Positions 34,047 through 43,356 of a stretch of 64,000 bases of DNA are shown here, one piece after another. Origin of the DNA: Bacillus sp. 123MFChir2 (GTDB lineage Bacteria > Bacillota > Bacilli > Bacillales > Bacillaceae_G); the NCBI RefSeq assembly GCF_000383235.1, contig NZ_KB910925.1, positions 1 through 64,000 on the forward strand, written 5' to 3'. Both the position numbers and the translations under genes were made by a program. The notes beneath the pieces were generated by a model. The model was not told the DNA's origin. It worked only from the letters and a program-made list of their open reading frames with translations, and did not search any database. The first letter of the stretch is position 1, and each line of letters begins with the position of its first letter.

Positions 34047-34076
34047 AAAGCGAGCCTTGTCATTTTGGCTCGCTTT
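34047..34076 (-). terminator. Terminator after the aminotransferase gene
   Basis: AAAGCGAGCC and GGCTCGCTTT form a 10-bp stem around a ten-base loop, with T residues following on the minus strand. Confidence 0.85.
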
Positions 34077-34085
34077 CAACGTTTA

Positions 34086-35438
34086 TTAAATACGTCCCAT
34101 CGCCGCTTCCACTGTTTCTACAACAAACGTAATTTCTTCGTTAGAAATTACAAGCGGCGGCGCTAATGTTAAAATGTTATTATAACCAGCTGTCGTCATA
34201 CCGTTACGGCCAATAAGTAACCCTTTTTCTTTACAAGCATTCACAATACTTGCGATTTTGTCCCCATCAATTGGCTCTTTCGTCGCTTTATCGTTTACAA
34301 GTTCAATTCCAATGAGTAACCCCTTCCCGCGAATATCTCCTACATATGGATGGTCACCAATCGTTTCTTTTAATTTCTCTAATAGAAGAGATCCCATCTG
34401 AGCAGAACGATTAATCAATCCTTCGCTCTCCATAATTTCTAAATTTTTAAGTGCCAATGCACAAGCTGCTGGATTTCCGCCAAATGTATTAATATGCCGG
34501 AAAAACTCGTATTCTCCTGCCCCTTGAAATGCCTCATAGATCTCTTTTTTCACTGCCGTTACGGACAACGGTAAATATCCACTTGTAATTCCTTTTGCTG
34601 CCGTAATAATATCTGGCTTTACATCATAATGCATGAATCCAAAAGGTTTCCCTGTACGTCCAAAACCACAAATAACCTCATCACTAATAAGAAGTGCTCC
34701 ATGCTTTTTGCACATTTCATGAACAGCCTTCATATAATTTTGCGGCGGCATTAAAATACCTCCGCCTGTGATAATTGGTTCCATAATAAATGCTGCTATC
34801 GTTTCGCTCAATTCCCACGTCATCACGCGATCAATTTCTTTTACACATTCCACATCATAAATATCCTTTGCTTCAATTCCTGGCATGCGATAACAGTCTG
34901 GCGGCGTCACATGTAAGAAGCCTGCTGCTAACGGCTCATATTGATATTTCCGCTGTGCTTGGCCCGTTGCTGCCATTGCTGCCATCGTATTTCCATGATA
35001 ACCGCGGTAGCGTGCCATAACTTTAAAACGTTGCGGTTCCCCTTTATATGCATAATATTGACGAGCAATTTTAAATGCTGTCTCATTTGCCTCTGATCCA
35101 CTGTTAGAGAAGAAAATAACGTATTCCCCGTCAAGCCACTCATTTAATTTTTCTGCTAATCGAATTGCTGGCTCATGTGATTGTGACATCGGAAAATAAG
35201 AAAGTTTTTGTAACTGCTCATAAGCAGCATCAGCTAGTTCTTTTCTTCCATAACCACTATTCACACACCAAAGACCGCTCATTCCATCTAAATAGCGTTT
35301 TCCTTCACTATCTTCCACCCAGCAGCCCTCTGCTTTCATTCCAATCATTGTACTATTCGGACTATACGGACGCATTCCATGCCATACGTATTTTTCATCT
35401 TTTGCTAATAATTCTCCAGATTGCTTCGTTTTCACCAT
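34086..35438 (-). CDS. Class III pyridoxal-phosphate aminotransferase
   Basis: PLP-dependent omega-amino acid or amine aminotransferase. Motifs are NSGSEANETAFKIAR (cofactor phosphate site), RYRGYHGNTMAAMA, ISDEVICGFGRTG and the Schiff-base lysine in TAAKGITSGYLPLS. The length is about 450 residues. MVKTKQSG is the likely start, preceded by GGAAGGTGG. Acceptor is probably pyruvate or oxoglutarate; the donor cannot be inferred. It is monocistronic and the neighbouring symporter gene has its own terminator. Confidence 0.88.
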   Translation of the reverse strand: MVKTKQSGELLAKDEKYVWHGMRPYSPNSTMIGMKAEGCWVEDSEGKRYLDGMSGLWCVNSGYGRKELADAAYEQLQKLSYFPMSQSHEPAIRLAEKLNEWLDGEYVIFFSNSGSEANETAFKIARQYYAYKGEPQRFKVMARYRGYHGNTMAAMAATGQAQRKYQYEPLAAGFLHVTPPDCYRMPGIEAKDIYDVECVKEIDRVMTWELSETIAAFIMEPIITGGGILMPPQNYMKAVHEMCKKHGALLISDEVICGFGRTGKPFGFMHYDVKPDIITAAKGITSGYLPLSVTAVKKEIYEAFQGAGEYEFFRHINTFGGNPAACALALKNLEIMESEGLINRSAQMGSLLLEKLKETIGDHPYVGDIRGKGLLIGIELVNDKATKEPIDGDKIASIVNACKEKGLLIGRNGMTTAGYNNILTLAPPLVISNEEITFVVETVEAAMGRI

Positions 35439-35605
35439 ACATTCCACCTTCCATGACAACTTTTATATTTTAAGCTGCTTGGTGCTTCATGATGATTTCA
35501 ATATTTCTCTTCCTAAACTTTCATTCCACAAAAATGCAGTGAATCCTACTAGTTAATAAAAAAACTCAAATAAAAGAAGTAATAAATGTTATTTAGTAAA
35601 ATAGA

Positions 35606-35645
35606 AAACAGAGTGCTTTCCTTTAGCCAAAAAGCACTCTGTTTT
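35606..35645 (-). terminator. Terminator after the symporter gene
   Basis: AAAACAGAGTGCTT and AAGCACTCTGTTTT form a 13-14-bp stem immediately downstream of the stop codon, with T runs on both strands. Confidence 0.9.
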
Positions 35646-35647
35646 TC

Positions 35648-37198
35648 TTAATGCGCCGATACGTCATTAATACCATGTCCTGTATTCGACTTTACTAATA
35701 TTTCATCAAATTTCGCGGCATCTTCTTTCTTACTAGATAAAATCGTCCCTAAATATGCAGCTAAAAATCCAAGTGGAATAGAAACGATTCCTGGAGTTGT
35801 ATATGGGAATAATGGTTCCCCAATAAAAATTGCTTTTCCAGCCACTGGATTCCATACGTTCGGACTCATCGCAACGAGCACAATCGCTGAAGTTAAGCCA
35901 ATAAGCATACCACAAATTGCCCCCGTCGTATTAAAGCGCTTCCAATATATCGTAAATAAAATTACTGGTAAGTTCGCACTTGCAGCAACAGCAAATGCAA
36001 GAGATACAAGAAACGCTACATTTAACGATTGTGCAAACAGCGCTAAAATAATGGAAAACACCGCAACCCCTACCGACGCGTAACGCGCCATTTTTACTTG
36101 TTCTTTTTCCGTCGCTTTTCCGCGGCGTAAGATTTCATTATAGAAATCATGTGCAAACGCCGATGCTGCCGTTAATACAAGTCCTGCTACTACAGCTAAA
36201 ATTGTCGCAAAGGCTACTGCCGAAACGAAAGCAAATAAAAGATTTCCACCTAACGCTTCTGCTAACATTGGCGCTGCCATATTACCAGCTGGATTCGCTT
36301 TCACAATTGCCCCATTCCCAACAAATGCTGCTGCACCAAATCCTAGGAAAATTGTCATAATATAAAAAGCTCCGATTAGCCACGTTGCATATACAACAGA
36401 TTGGCGCGCTGTTTTTGCATCACGTACTGTAAAGAAGCGAACGAGAATATGCGGCAATCCCGCTGTCCCAAGAACAAGTCCTAAATTTAACGAGATTGTA
36501 TCTAACCCAACTTTATACTTTACACCAGGATTTAAAAATGCTTCTTTCAATGGTGTTGCTGTCTTCATTTGTGCAAACATTTCTGTAATACTAAAGTTAA
36601 ATTTTGCAAATACAATAACTGAAATAATAAAAGTACCGGCCATTAATAATACTGCTTTAACAATTTGCACCCAGCTCGTTGCTGTCATTCCGCCAAAAAT
36701 AACATATACAGTCATCAATGTCCCAACAATGAGTACAGCCGCCGAGTATTCGATTCCTAATAATAATTTAATAAGCGCTCCAGCTCCGACTAACTGTGCA
36801 ATCATATAAAAAATTGAAATTGTCATCGTGTTAAGCGCTGCTACTCCGCGTACTTTTTTCGCATCAAAGCGTGCTGCAATCATATCTGCTAACGTAAACT
36901 TCCCAAGGTTTCGAAGCGGCTCTGCAACAAGATACAGTACAACTAAATAGGCAACAAGAAAACCAATACTATAAAAAAATCCATCAAACCCTGTTAATGC
37001 TATTGCTCCGGCAATTCCAAGAAAAGAAGCAGCGGACATGTAATCACCCGCAATTGCCAAACCGTTTTGCCATCCTGTTAACCCACCGCCTGCTGTATAA
37101 AAATCACTTGCATTTTTTGTCTTTTTTGATGCATAGTACGTAATGACAAGCGTTCCAAGAACAATGACTAAAAATAAAGTAAAAGCTGTTGTATTCAA
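35648..37198 (-). CDS. Sodium:solute symporter, ActP (acetate permease) type
   Basis: A membrane protein of 516 residues with about 13 helices. Family marks are LAIAGDYMSAASFLGIAGAI at the N-terminus, GGMTATSWVQIVKAVLLM and ATILAVVAGLVLTAASAFAH. Partnering with a DUF485 gene immediately upstream (3-bp spacing) is typical of ActP-YjcH and of B. subtilis YwcA-YwcB. Monocarboxylate uptake such as acetate is probable, but substrate was not proven. Confidence 0.88.
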   Translation of the reverse strand: MNTTAFTLFLVIVLGTLVITYYASKKTKNASDFYTAGGGLTGWQNGLAIAGDYMSAASFLGIAGAIALTGFDGFFYSIGFLVAYLVVLYLVAEPLRNLGKFTLADMIAARFDAKKVRGVAALNTMTISIFYMIAQLVGAGALIKLLLGIEYSAAVLIVGTLMTVYVIFGGMTATSWVQIVKAVLLMAGTFIISVIVFAKFNFSITEMFAQMKTATPLKEAFLNPGVKYKVGLDTISLNLGLVLGTAGLPHILVRFFTVRDAKTARQSVVYATWLIGAFYIMTIFLGFGAAAFVGNGAIVKANPAGNMAAPMLAEALGGNLLFAFVSAVAFATILAVVAGLVLTAASAFAHDFYNEILRRGKATEKEQVKMARYASVGVAVFSIILALFAQSLNVAFLVSLAFAVAASANLPVILFTIYWKRFNTTGAICGMLIGLTSAIVLVAMSPNVWNPVAGKAIFIGEPLFPYTTPGIVSIPLGFLAAYLGTILSSKKEDAAKFDEILVKSNTGHGINDVSAH

Positions 37199-37201
37199 TA
37201 T

Positions 37202-37540
37202 TTATCCCCTCTCTTTATCCAAGTGTTCAAGAATTTGATTCGATAACCGATCAAATGATTCGGCTTTTTTACTATAGATCATGCACAATGTCCACGTCAT
37301 AACGAACTGAGCAAATGCAAATACCCATGCCCATGTAATATCACCAAATGCTGATGTATTGAGCACCTTTGAATACGATGTTAAAATTGGTAAAGCAATA
37401 AAAAAACTGAGAAAGAAAATGCTCATCGGTACAATAAATTTTTTCTTTGCTTGTAACAAATTTTGAAATTCGGCAGATTGTACTACGTTTGTATAATTGA
37501 TTTCACCATTCAATTTACGCGCAGATGTTTCTTGTTTCAT
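37202..37540 (-). CDS. DUF485 membrane protein (YjcH/YwcB type)
   Basis: A small protein of 112 residues with two membrane helices (FIVPMSIFFLSFFIALPILT and WAWVFAFAQFVMTWTLCMIY) and a soluble N-terminus. DUF485 proteins pair with ActP-like symporters; their role is not firmly established. It is the first gene of a two-gene operon with the symporter. GAAGGAGAAGG lies shortly before the ATG. Confidence 0.85.
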   Translation of the reverse strand: MKQETSARKLNGEINYTNVVQSAEFQNLLQAKKKFIVPMSIFFLSFFIALPILTSYSKVLNTSAFGDITWAWVFAFAQFVMTWTLCMIYSKKAESFDRLSNQILEHLDKERG

Positions 37541-37723
37541 TTCATACCTTCTCCTTCCTTTTCAATCCAATTCGTCAAAAAGTTCTCTCATAACTAAAAG
37601 TAAAAATTTTATAAATATTCAGAAACTTAAGTTTATTGTAGACAATCTATTTTTGTAAGCAAAGATTTTTCGATAGACAAATTCTGTCATTTCTCTCCAA
37701 ATCCCAATAGATTTTTTATGTAA

Positions 37724-37762
37724 GACGAATTGTATTATTAAGTGCCACACCTAAAGAAAAAG
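37724..37762. repeat. Orphan IS30-type terminal repeat
   Basis: GACGAATTGTATTATTAAGT followed by GCCACACCTAAAGAAAAAG. The first 22 bases equal the reverse complement of the insertion-sequence end at about 273-295, and similarity continues into the inner A-rich region. No transposase fragment or second end lies nearby, so it looks like a relic of an excised or deleted element. Confidence 0.6.
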
Positions 37763-37804
37763 TCTTTTATTAACCGTTTCATCCCCATTCTCCTCTCTTT
37801 AGAA

Positions 37805-37833
37805 AGCGACCCTAACATATTGTTAGGGCCGCT
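37805..37833. terminator. Terminator hairpin next to the orphan insertion-sequence end
   Basis: AGCGACCCTAAC and GTTAGGGCCGCT form a 12-bp stem (one mismatch) followed by TTTTTTT on the plus strand. It lies at the end of the minus-strand gene at 37,844, but the longer T tract faces the other way. Confidence 0.75.
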
Positions 37834-37843
37834 TTTTTTATTT

Positions 37844-38152
37844 CTATTCTATTTCCATTACAAGTTTGCTTATTTCTTCATTAGGGTAGAAAATATTGCT
37901 CGAACCGAATATATTTTGTTTTGGAATAATATGTTCTACTGCAAAAACTGTTACTTCTCCTCGTTGTACTTCTCCAATAATCAACCCGAATATTTCATGA
38001 TTTACAGCAAATGTCGGTTGTTTTGTTTGAAACAATCGTTCAGCTAGTGGAAGAACAGCCTCATATAATGGATTTCTGTCTGTTATTTCTTTACGTATTT
38101 TTGATGATAACGTAATAATAATTTCCTTTTCATTTACTGTGGTTCGATACAT
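37844..38152 (-). CDS. Unknown small protein
   Basis: The protein of 102 residues is soluble, with alternating beta strands and helices (KEIIITLSSKIRKEI, VTVFAVEHIIPKQNIF). No domain was recognised. AAGGGGAGA lies 6-8 nt upstream of the ATG, which supports a real gene. It is flanked by an insertion-sequence relic on one side and a long gene-poor gap on the other. Confidence 0.65.
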   Translation of the reverse strand: MYRTTVNEKEIIITLSSKIRKEITDRNPLYEAVLPLAERLFQTKQPTFAVNHEIFGLIIGEVQRGEVTVFAVEHIIPKQNIFGSSNIFYPNEEISKLVMEIE

Positions 38153-38515
38153 AGAAATCTCCCCTTCAATTCTTATATAAACAATTGTAACGCCTTATGT
38201 GCAAAATGAATAGAAAAAATCAATATTATTCCAGAAAATCATTGTACTTCCATATAAAGTGAAACTTTAATCAGTGGATTATTACTGCCCGTTAATGCGG
38301 GATAAATTAAACCAACAAACAAAGTTTAATCGATTAAAACCTGTCACAAGGGTCCTACAAAGCCCCCCCTACATCTTTCTACCTTTATATATTCGATATT
38401 TGAATGTAATATTCCTTGTTTTACACTTTTGATAACTTCCTTTATTATTCTTCTGCATATTTCTTTTCCACAGAGCAAAAACTATGTGAAATGAGAAAAT
38501 AAGGAGGAGAAAACA
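38153..38515. other. Gene-free region upstream of the DUF2524-type gene
   Basis: No coding region was found. It contains a small hairpin (CCCGTTAATGCGGG, near 38,288), an AAAGTGAAACTTTAATCAGT segment partly complementary to GTTTAATCGATTAAAAC 60 bp away, and a run of eight C near 38,366. The pattern could be a dispersed regulatory repeat of the group, but this could not be checked. Confidence 0.4.
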
Positions 38516-38764
38516 ATGGGTTCACCTGTAAACGATTTTGAAGAAGTGAAATTCCGCGTAGAAACTGCACAAAAGATGGTTGGTTCTGCGACAATCACAA
38601 TGGATCCTGAATCATTGCAGCACGCTACAACTGCCGTTGAATCCGCTCGTTTGCAGCTTGAAACAATGAAAGAAGTAGCCACCGATTTAGATGCACCGTT
38701 TTTATTAGACCAAGAAGAAAAATTAGAAAGATGCGAGCACCAATTACACGAAGCAAAGAATTAA
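38516..38764 (+). CDS. DUF2524 family small protein (YtzC-like)
   Basis: The helical protein of 82 residues has a central coiled coil (TTAVESARLQLETMKEVATD and QEEKLERCEHQLHEA). It resembles the small DUF2524 proteins of Bacillus, whose function is unknown. GGAGGAG lies 8 nt upstream of the ATG and a strong terminator follows, so it is a monocistronic unit. Confidence 0.7.
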   Translation: MGSPVNDFEEVKFRVETAQKMVGSATITMDPESLQHATTAVESARLQLETMKEVATDLDAPFLLDQEEKLERCEHQLHEAKN

Positions 38765-38797
38765 AAACATCCAGAGATCACTTCTCTGGATGTTTTT
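38763..38797 (+). terminator. Terminator of the DUF2524-type gene
   Basis: AAAAACATCCAGAGA and TTCTCTGGATGTTTTT form a stem of about 14 bp around a short loop, starting at the stop codon. Confidence 0.92.
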
Positions 38798-38799
38798 CT

Positions 38800-39247
38800 A
38801 CGTAAGTCACCTTCATTTCCTATAATTTCGCACTCTACACAATACATTATATAAATCTTAATTAAAGAATATTTTAAATGCTATTTAAACATTTATACTT
38901 CACATATACAAGACACATCTCTTTCTGTAAATAAACGAATGTATTAGAAGGTTTATTTACGACTCAAGTATAAGTAGAAAGCCGGCTCAATACCGTTCTC
39001 TTGTATAATCATACAAATAGAAGTAATTCATATATCCATCCCCACCCGTATGTTTCCTTTATCTGTAATACTTTATTTCTATTATATTTGTATACCTATA
39101 ACATCTTAATAATAGTAGATTAAGGAAATGAATATTTGTATACCTAATACCATCTTTACATCTAGATATTTATATACCCTTTTATAAAAAATTATGATAG
39201 ATTAATAAAGTCACATACTTATTTTAAAGAAAGGAGATGAATAAAAG
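38800..39247 (+). promoter_or_regulatory. Upstream region of the autolysin gene with repeated ATTTGTATACC motif
   Basis: No gene is seen. Two ATTTGTATACC sequences (39,086 and 39,134) and a variant ATTTATATACC (39,168) occur in direct orientation within 95 bp, in the last 160 bp before the autolysin start. They could be binding sites of a regulator. Further upstream TAAATAAACG and GGTTTATTTACG form an inverted pair near 38,930-38,965. Confidence 0.4.
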
Positions 39248-42200
39248 GTGAATAAAAAATGGTATGCTCCACTCGTAGCAGCCGGTTTATTCCTCACGCC
39301 GCTTATTGCACATGCTGCGAGCAGTGATACATTTACCCAAAATGACGGTGATGTTCATTACAATTGGGGATATGGTAGTCCAAAACCCGGCATTTCAGCA
39401 GACCACTTTACCGGTATTTTTAATCAATCAAAAAATTTATCAGCTGGAGACTACTTCATACATACGTTAGCGGACGATCGTATCAAAGTTTCTTTTGATG
39501 GAAAACAAGTGATTAATCGTTGGTATGATTCTGCTGGGCAAATTGATCGTGCACTTGTAACAAATGTAAAGGCAGGAACTCATAAGTTACAAACCACATT
39601 CTATGAAAATACTGGTCAAGCAGCAGTTTTTTCTGATATTGTTCCCTTTGACCATTGGTTAGCCTACTATTATCCAAATAAAACTTTAGAGGGCTATCCA
39701 GTAAACGCACAAATTATTGCTCCAACGGGAAAAGAAAAAAGACTGTTCCAAAACAACGGAATCGGTTCTCCAATGGCGAAAGTACCAGCAGATAACTTCT
39801 CTGCTCGATATACGACAGTAAAACGATTACCTGCTGGGGATTATGTTATTCGTGGAAAAGTAGACGATGGCGTTCGTGTTTTTATTGATGGAAGACTTGT
39901 TCTTGACCGTTGGGGACCTGGACAGTCACTAGAAGATGCTCGAAAAATTCATATTGATAACGGAACTGCTGCCGGAATATTTGGGGATACAACCGAAAAA
40001 GATACTCATCTAGTTGAAGTACAATACTTAGAAGAAGGCTGGGACAGTCAAGTAGACTTTCAAATTGAGCCTTATAGCAGTGCAGCGAAATCAACTAGTT
40101 GGCTCGGCGAATTCTATAATAACAAAGAGCTAAAAGGAGATGCTGTTGTTATCGGTGGAGATCAATCTTCGAAGAAGTTGAATACAATCAACTTTAATTG
40201 GGATTACAACTCTCCGCATCCAACTATCTCAAACGATAATTTTTCTGCCCGCTTTACTAAAGTAGATAAGTTTGAACAAGGTGAATATGTATTCACTGCT
40301 AAAGCAGATGATGGTGTACGTGTTTACATTGATAATAAGATGGTAATCGATTCTTGGATTGCTAGTGACAGTGAAACTCGCAAAGTAAAAATACCAATGT
40401 CGGCTGGAGAGCATAAAATTACTGTTGAATATTTGGAACAAGGCGGAAAAGCTAATCTTCAATTCGATTATAAAAAAGATCCTGGACCGTTTTATCAAAC
40501 AGATGGGGATGTTCATTATAATTGGGGATACGGAAGTCCTACACCAGATCGTGCAGCAGACAATTTCACAGCAGTTTTTAATCAATCTAGAGAGCTAGCT
40601 GCTGGCGATTATTTTATACATACATTAGCTGATGACCGTGTCAAAGTTTCTTTTGATGGAAAACAAGTGATTGACCGCTGGTATGATTCTGCTGGACAAA
40701 TTGACCGTGCTATCGTAACAAATGTACCACAAGGTAATCATAAAATTCGAACTGATTTCTATGAAAATAGTGGTCAAGCTGCTGTCTTTTCTGATATTGT
40801 ACCATTTGATTCTTGGCTAGCTTATTATTATTCAAATACGAATTTAGATGGCTATCCTGTCGACGCAAAAGTACTAGCACCAGAAGGAAGCTTAAAACAA
40901 CTTGCTGAGAATAATGGCTACGGTGCACCAACTTCTAAAGTACCAGCTGACAACTTCTCGGCTCGTTACACAACAGTAAAACGATTATCCGCTGGTGATT
41001 ATGTCATTCGCGGCCGTGCTGATGATGGGATTCGTGTCTTTGTAGATGGTCAACTTGTTCTCGATCGTTGGGGTTCAGGAGAATTTTCAGAGTATGCGAA
41101 GAAAATTCATATTTCTGATGGTACTGCAGCCGGAATATTCGGTAAAACCAGTAAACCAGATACACATTTAGTTGAAGTACAATATTTAGAACAAACAGGT
41201 CAAAGTCGCGTAGAATTTAGTATTGAACCATACAGTACTGTACACTATCCGTCTACTTGGATCGGTGAAATCTATAACAATACGAACCTTCAAGGTAATT
41301 CTATTATTCTTGGCGGCACTAATGCCTTACAGAAAATTGAGAAGCTTAATTTCAACTGGAAAAATGGGTCTCCAAGCCCATTCATTCCAAATGATAACTT
41401 CTCAGCTCGCTTCACGAAAACAGAATACTTTGAAGGCGGAGACTATACATTCACAGCGAAAGCAGACGATGGTATTCGCGTTTATGTAGATGATCAACCT
41501 GTTATTAACTCTTGGCAATCAAGTAACAGCGATGTACGTAAAGGAAACATTTCTTTAACAAAAGGAAATCATAAGCTGCGCGTAGAGTATTTTGAAGGAG
41601 GCGGCTTAGCAAATCTTTCACTAGATTACTATATTGGTAAACCTTATGAAACGCTAGATTTACGTAAACCTTCAAAAGTAACTGCCGGAGAAATTGATAA
41701 CTATATGAGCCGAAGAACGAATGGGACTAGCCCGCTTACCGGATATGGACAGGCCTTTATTGACGCACAAAATAAATACGGCGTGAATGCTCTCTTTTTA
41801 GCATCACATGCTATTTTAGAGTCTGGTTACGGCAAATCATTGATTGCCTACCGAAAACATAATCTATTTGGACTTCGCGCTGAAGATTCTGATCCATACG
41901 GTTTAGCTCGTTACTTCAATACGTTTAATGACAGTATTAATTATAATGCCGCTTACGTAAGAGCGTATTATTTAGAACCTGGAGATTGGCGCTATAAAGG
42001 AATTACAGTAACAGATATTAACGCTAACTATTCAACAGATACTGCCTGGGCAACTAAGATTGCGAACCTTATGGAAGAAATACATCCATATAACGGTTCT
42101 GAATATAACGGTGTAAATATCTTACCTAAAAATAATGAATCCGTTACCGATTCACATCAATTGCCAAAAGATATTCCTTTTACAAACTACGCAGCCAATA

Positions 42201-43018
42201 CAAAAGGAAAAATGACAAAAACAACTGACGAGTTCCGTACAGAACCGTATCCATATAGTAATAATAAAAAATGGACACTACAGCAAGGAACAACCGTCGA
42301 TGTACTGCGTAAAGATCCAAATAACTGGATTGAAGTTCGTGTTGGCAATCAAACAGGGTGGGTTCATGCAAACGATCTACAAGTAATTGAAAATAGAGAT
42401 CCATTAAACGGAAAAGCAATTATCATCGATCCAGGTCATGGTGGTGTTGATGATGGTCATGCTGGTATCAATGACGGCATAACAGAAGACGAAGTTGTAT
42501 TAGATGTTTCCTTACGTGTTCGTGATTTATTTAATCACAAATCACCGTTTAAAGTGTTATTAACTCGTGATTCGGATTGGCGCCCTGGTAATTCGGCTAA
42601 AGAATCACTTCAAAAACGAGTACAGTTTGCACAGCAAAATAACGGAGATATTTTTGTGAGTATTCACGCAAACGGCTACAATGGTACTGCAAATGGAACA
42701 GAAACATTCTATTGGCAATCTAGAAGTTCTGGAAATCCTAATACAGAAGAAAGCCGTGTACTAGCTGAAAAGATACAAAGTCGTCTCGTAGATGCACTGG
42801 AAACGAAAAACCGCGGTGTAAAAGATGGCGATTTATATGTTGTTCGTGAAAATACAATGCCTGCTATCCTTGCAGAACTCGCTTTCATTGACAATCCGAA
42901 AGAAAATGAAAAATTAGGTTCGGAATATTGGAGACAACGTGCTGCGGAAGCAATTTACTCTGGTATTTTAGATTACTATGAGTGGAAAGGTATCAACATT
43001 TCATCTTATCGCCTATAA
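39248..43018 (+). CDS. Secreted bifunctional autolysin: six PA14-like modules, glucosaminidase, SH3, amidase_3
   Basis: The protein of 1256 residues begins with a signal peptide (PLVAAGLFLTPLIAHAA). Residues about 28-410 and 411-800 are a long internal duplication, each with three PA14-like modules (repeated motif ADDGVRVYID). A glucosaminidase domain follows at about 825-945 (ASHAILESGYGKS, catalytic Glu), an SH3 domain near 985-1040, and a zinc amidase at about 1055-1235 (IIDPGHGG, SIHANG, ILAELAFIDN). It should cleave both glycan strands and stem peptides. PA14 modules probably bind wall glycan. GTG start follows AGGAGATG. Confidence 0.9.
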   Translation: MNKKWYAPLVAAGLFLTPLIAHAASSDTFTQNDGDVHYNWGYGSPKPGISADHFTGIFNQSKNLSAGDYFIHTLADDRIKVSFDGKQVINRWYDSAGQIDRALVTNVKAGTHKLQTTFYENTGQAAVFSDIVPFDHWLAYYYPNKTLEGYPVNAQIIAPTGKEKRLFQNNGIGSPMAKVPADNFSARYTTVKRLPAGDYVIRGKVDDGVRVFIDGRLVLDRWGPGQSLEDARKIHIDNGTAAGIFGDTTEKDTHLVEVQYLEEGWDSQVDFQIEPYSSAAKSTSWLGEFYNNKELKGDAVVIGGDQSSKKLNTINFNWDYNSPHPTISNDNFSARFTKVDKFEQGEYVFTAKADDGVRVYIDNKMVIDSWIASDSETRKVKIPMSAGEHKITVEYLEQGGKANLQFDYKKDPGPFYQTDGDVHYNWGYGSPTPDRAADNFTAVFNQSRELAAGDYFIHTLADDRVKVSFDGKQVIDRWYDSAGQIDRAIVTNVPQGNHKIRTDFYENSGQAAVFSDIVPFDSWLAYYYSNTNLDGYPVDAKVLAPEGSLKQLAENNGYGAPTSKVPADNFSARYTTVKRLSAGDYVIRGRADDGIRVFVDGQLVLDRWGSGEFSEYAKKIHISDGTAAGIFGKTSKPDTHLVEVQYLEQTGQSRVEFSIEPYSTVHYPSTWIGEIYNNTNLQGNSIILGGTNALQKIEKLNFNWKNGSPSPFIPNDNFSARFTKTEYFEGGDYTFTAKADDGIRVYVDDQPVINSWQSSNSDVRKGNISLTKGNHKLRVEYFEGGGLANLSLDYYIGKPYETLDLRKPSKVTAGEIDNYMSRRTNGTSPLTGYGQAFIDAQNKYGVNALFLASHAILESGYGKSLIAYRKHNLFGLRAEDSDPYGLARYFNTFNDSINYNAAYVRAYYLEPGDWRYKGITVTDINANYSTDTAWATKIANLMEEIHPYNGSEYNGVNILPKNNESVTDSHQLPKDIPFTNYAANTKGKMTKTTDEFRTEPYPYSNNKKWTLQQGTTVDVLRKDPNNWIEVRVGNQTGWVHANDLQVIENRDPLNGKAIIIDPGHGGVDDGHAGINDGITEDEVVLDVSLRVRDLFNHKSPFKVLLTRDSDWRPGNSAKESLQKRVQFAQQNNGDIFVSIHANGYNGTANGTETFYWQSRSSGNPNTEESRVLAEKIQSRLVDALETKNRGVKDGDLYVVRENTMPAILAELAFIDNPKENEKLGSEYWRQRAAEAIYSGILDYYEWKGINISSYRL

Positions 43019-43056
43019 TGAAGCGGATTGTATTATAAAACGTAGAAATACGAAAC

Positions 43057-43085
43057 AAAAAAGATGGCAAATGCCATCTTTTTTG
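43057..43085 (+). terminator. Terminator of the autolysin gene
   Basis: AAAAAAGATGGCA and TGCCATCTTTTTT form a 13-bp stem with a two-base gap, 40 bp after the stop codon. Confidence 0.9.
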
Positions 43086-43166
43086 TTTTCTATCAATCCT
43101 CCCAGTCTTTACATGCACATTAGTGAGAGAAAAAACTTTCGGCTTTGCAAAAAAAGATATAATTGT

Positions 43167-43343
43167 TCAAGACAGTTGTTTCCCATACTCTTGTAATTTT
43201 TCTCCTATCGTACATTGTCGAATGCAAAAGGAGTGAGCATAATACTTACTATGTTCTTTTCGAAAATGCTTCTGCAAAAAGCAATCATCGCAATATGTTT
43301 CTAATAAATCGTTTACTTTGGTAATTAACTGCTTACGATCCAC
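43167..43343 (-). CDS. ypeQ: Small zinc-finger protein YpeQ-like
   Basis: A 58-residue protein read from GTG. It has a paired-cysteine pattern ETYCDDCFLQKH and SFCIRQCTIGEK, that is CxxC then CxxxC with nearby histidines, which suggests one zinc site. B. subtilis carries a small zinc-finger gene, ypeQ, beside the RNase H-like gene ypeP, and this arrangement matches. AGGAG lies 10 nt upstream and the gene begins 13 bp after the ypeP stop, so they form one operon. The gene is too short for the usual length cut-off. Confidence 0.75.
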   Translation of the reverse strand: MDRKQLITKVNDLLETYCDDCFLQKHFRKEHSKYYAHSFCIRQCTIGEKLQEYGKQLS

Positions 43344-43356
43344 TCCTTCTACACTC

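Noticed and set aside
37742-38047. 101-codon plus-strand frame
   Set aside because: It crosses a terminator hairpin and runs opposite the gene at 37,844 without a ribosome site.
38900-39240. Cyclic-di-AMP (ydaO) riboswitch before the autolysin
   Set aside because: Such elements often precede cell-wall hydrolase genes, but the conserved aptamer blocks are absent.
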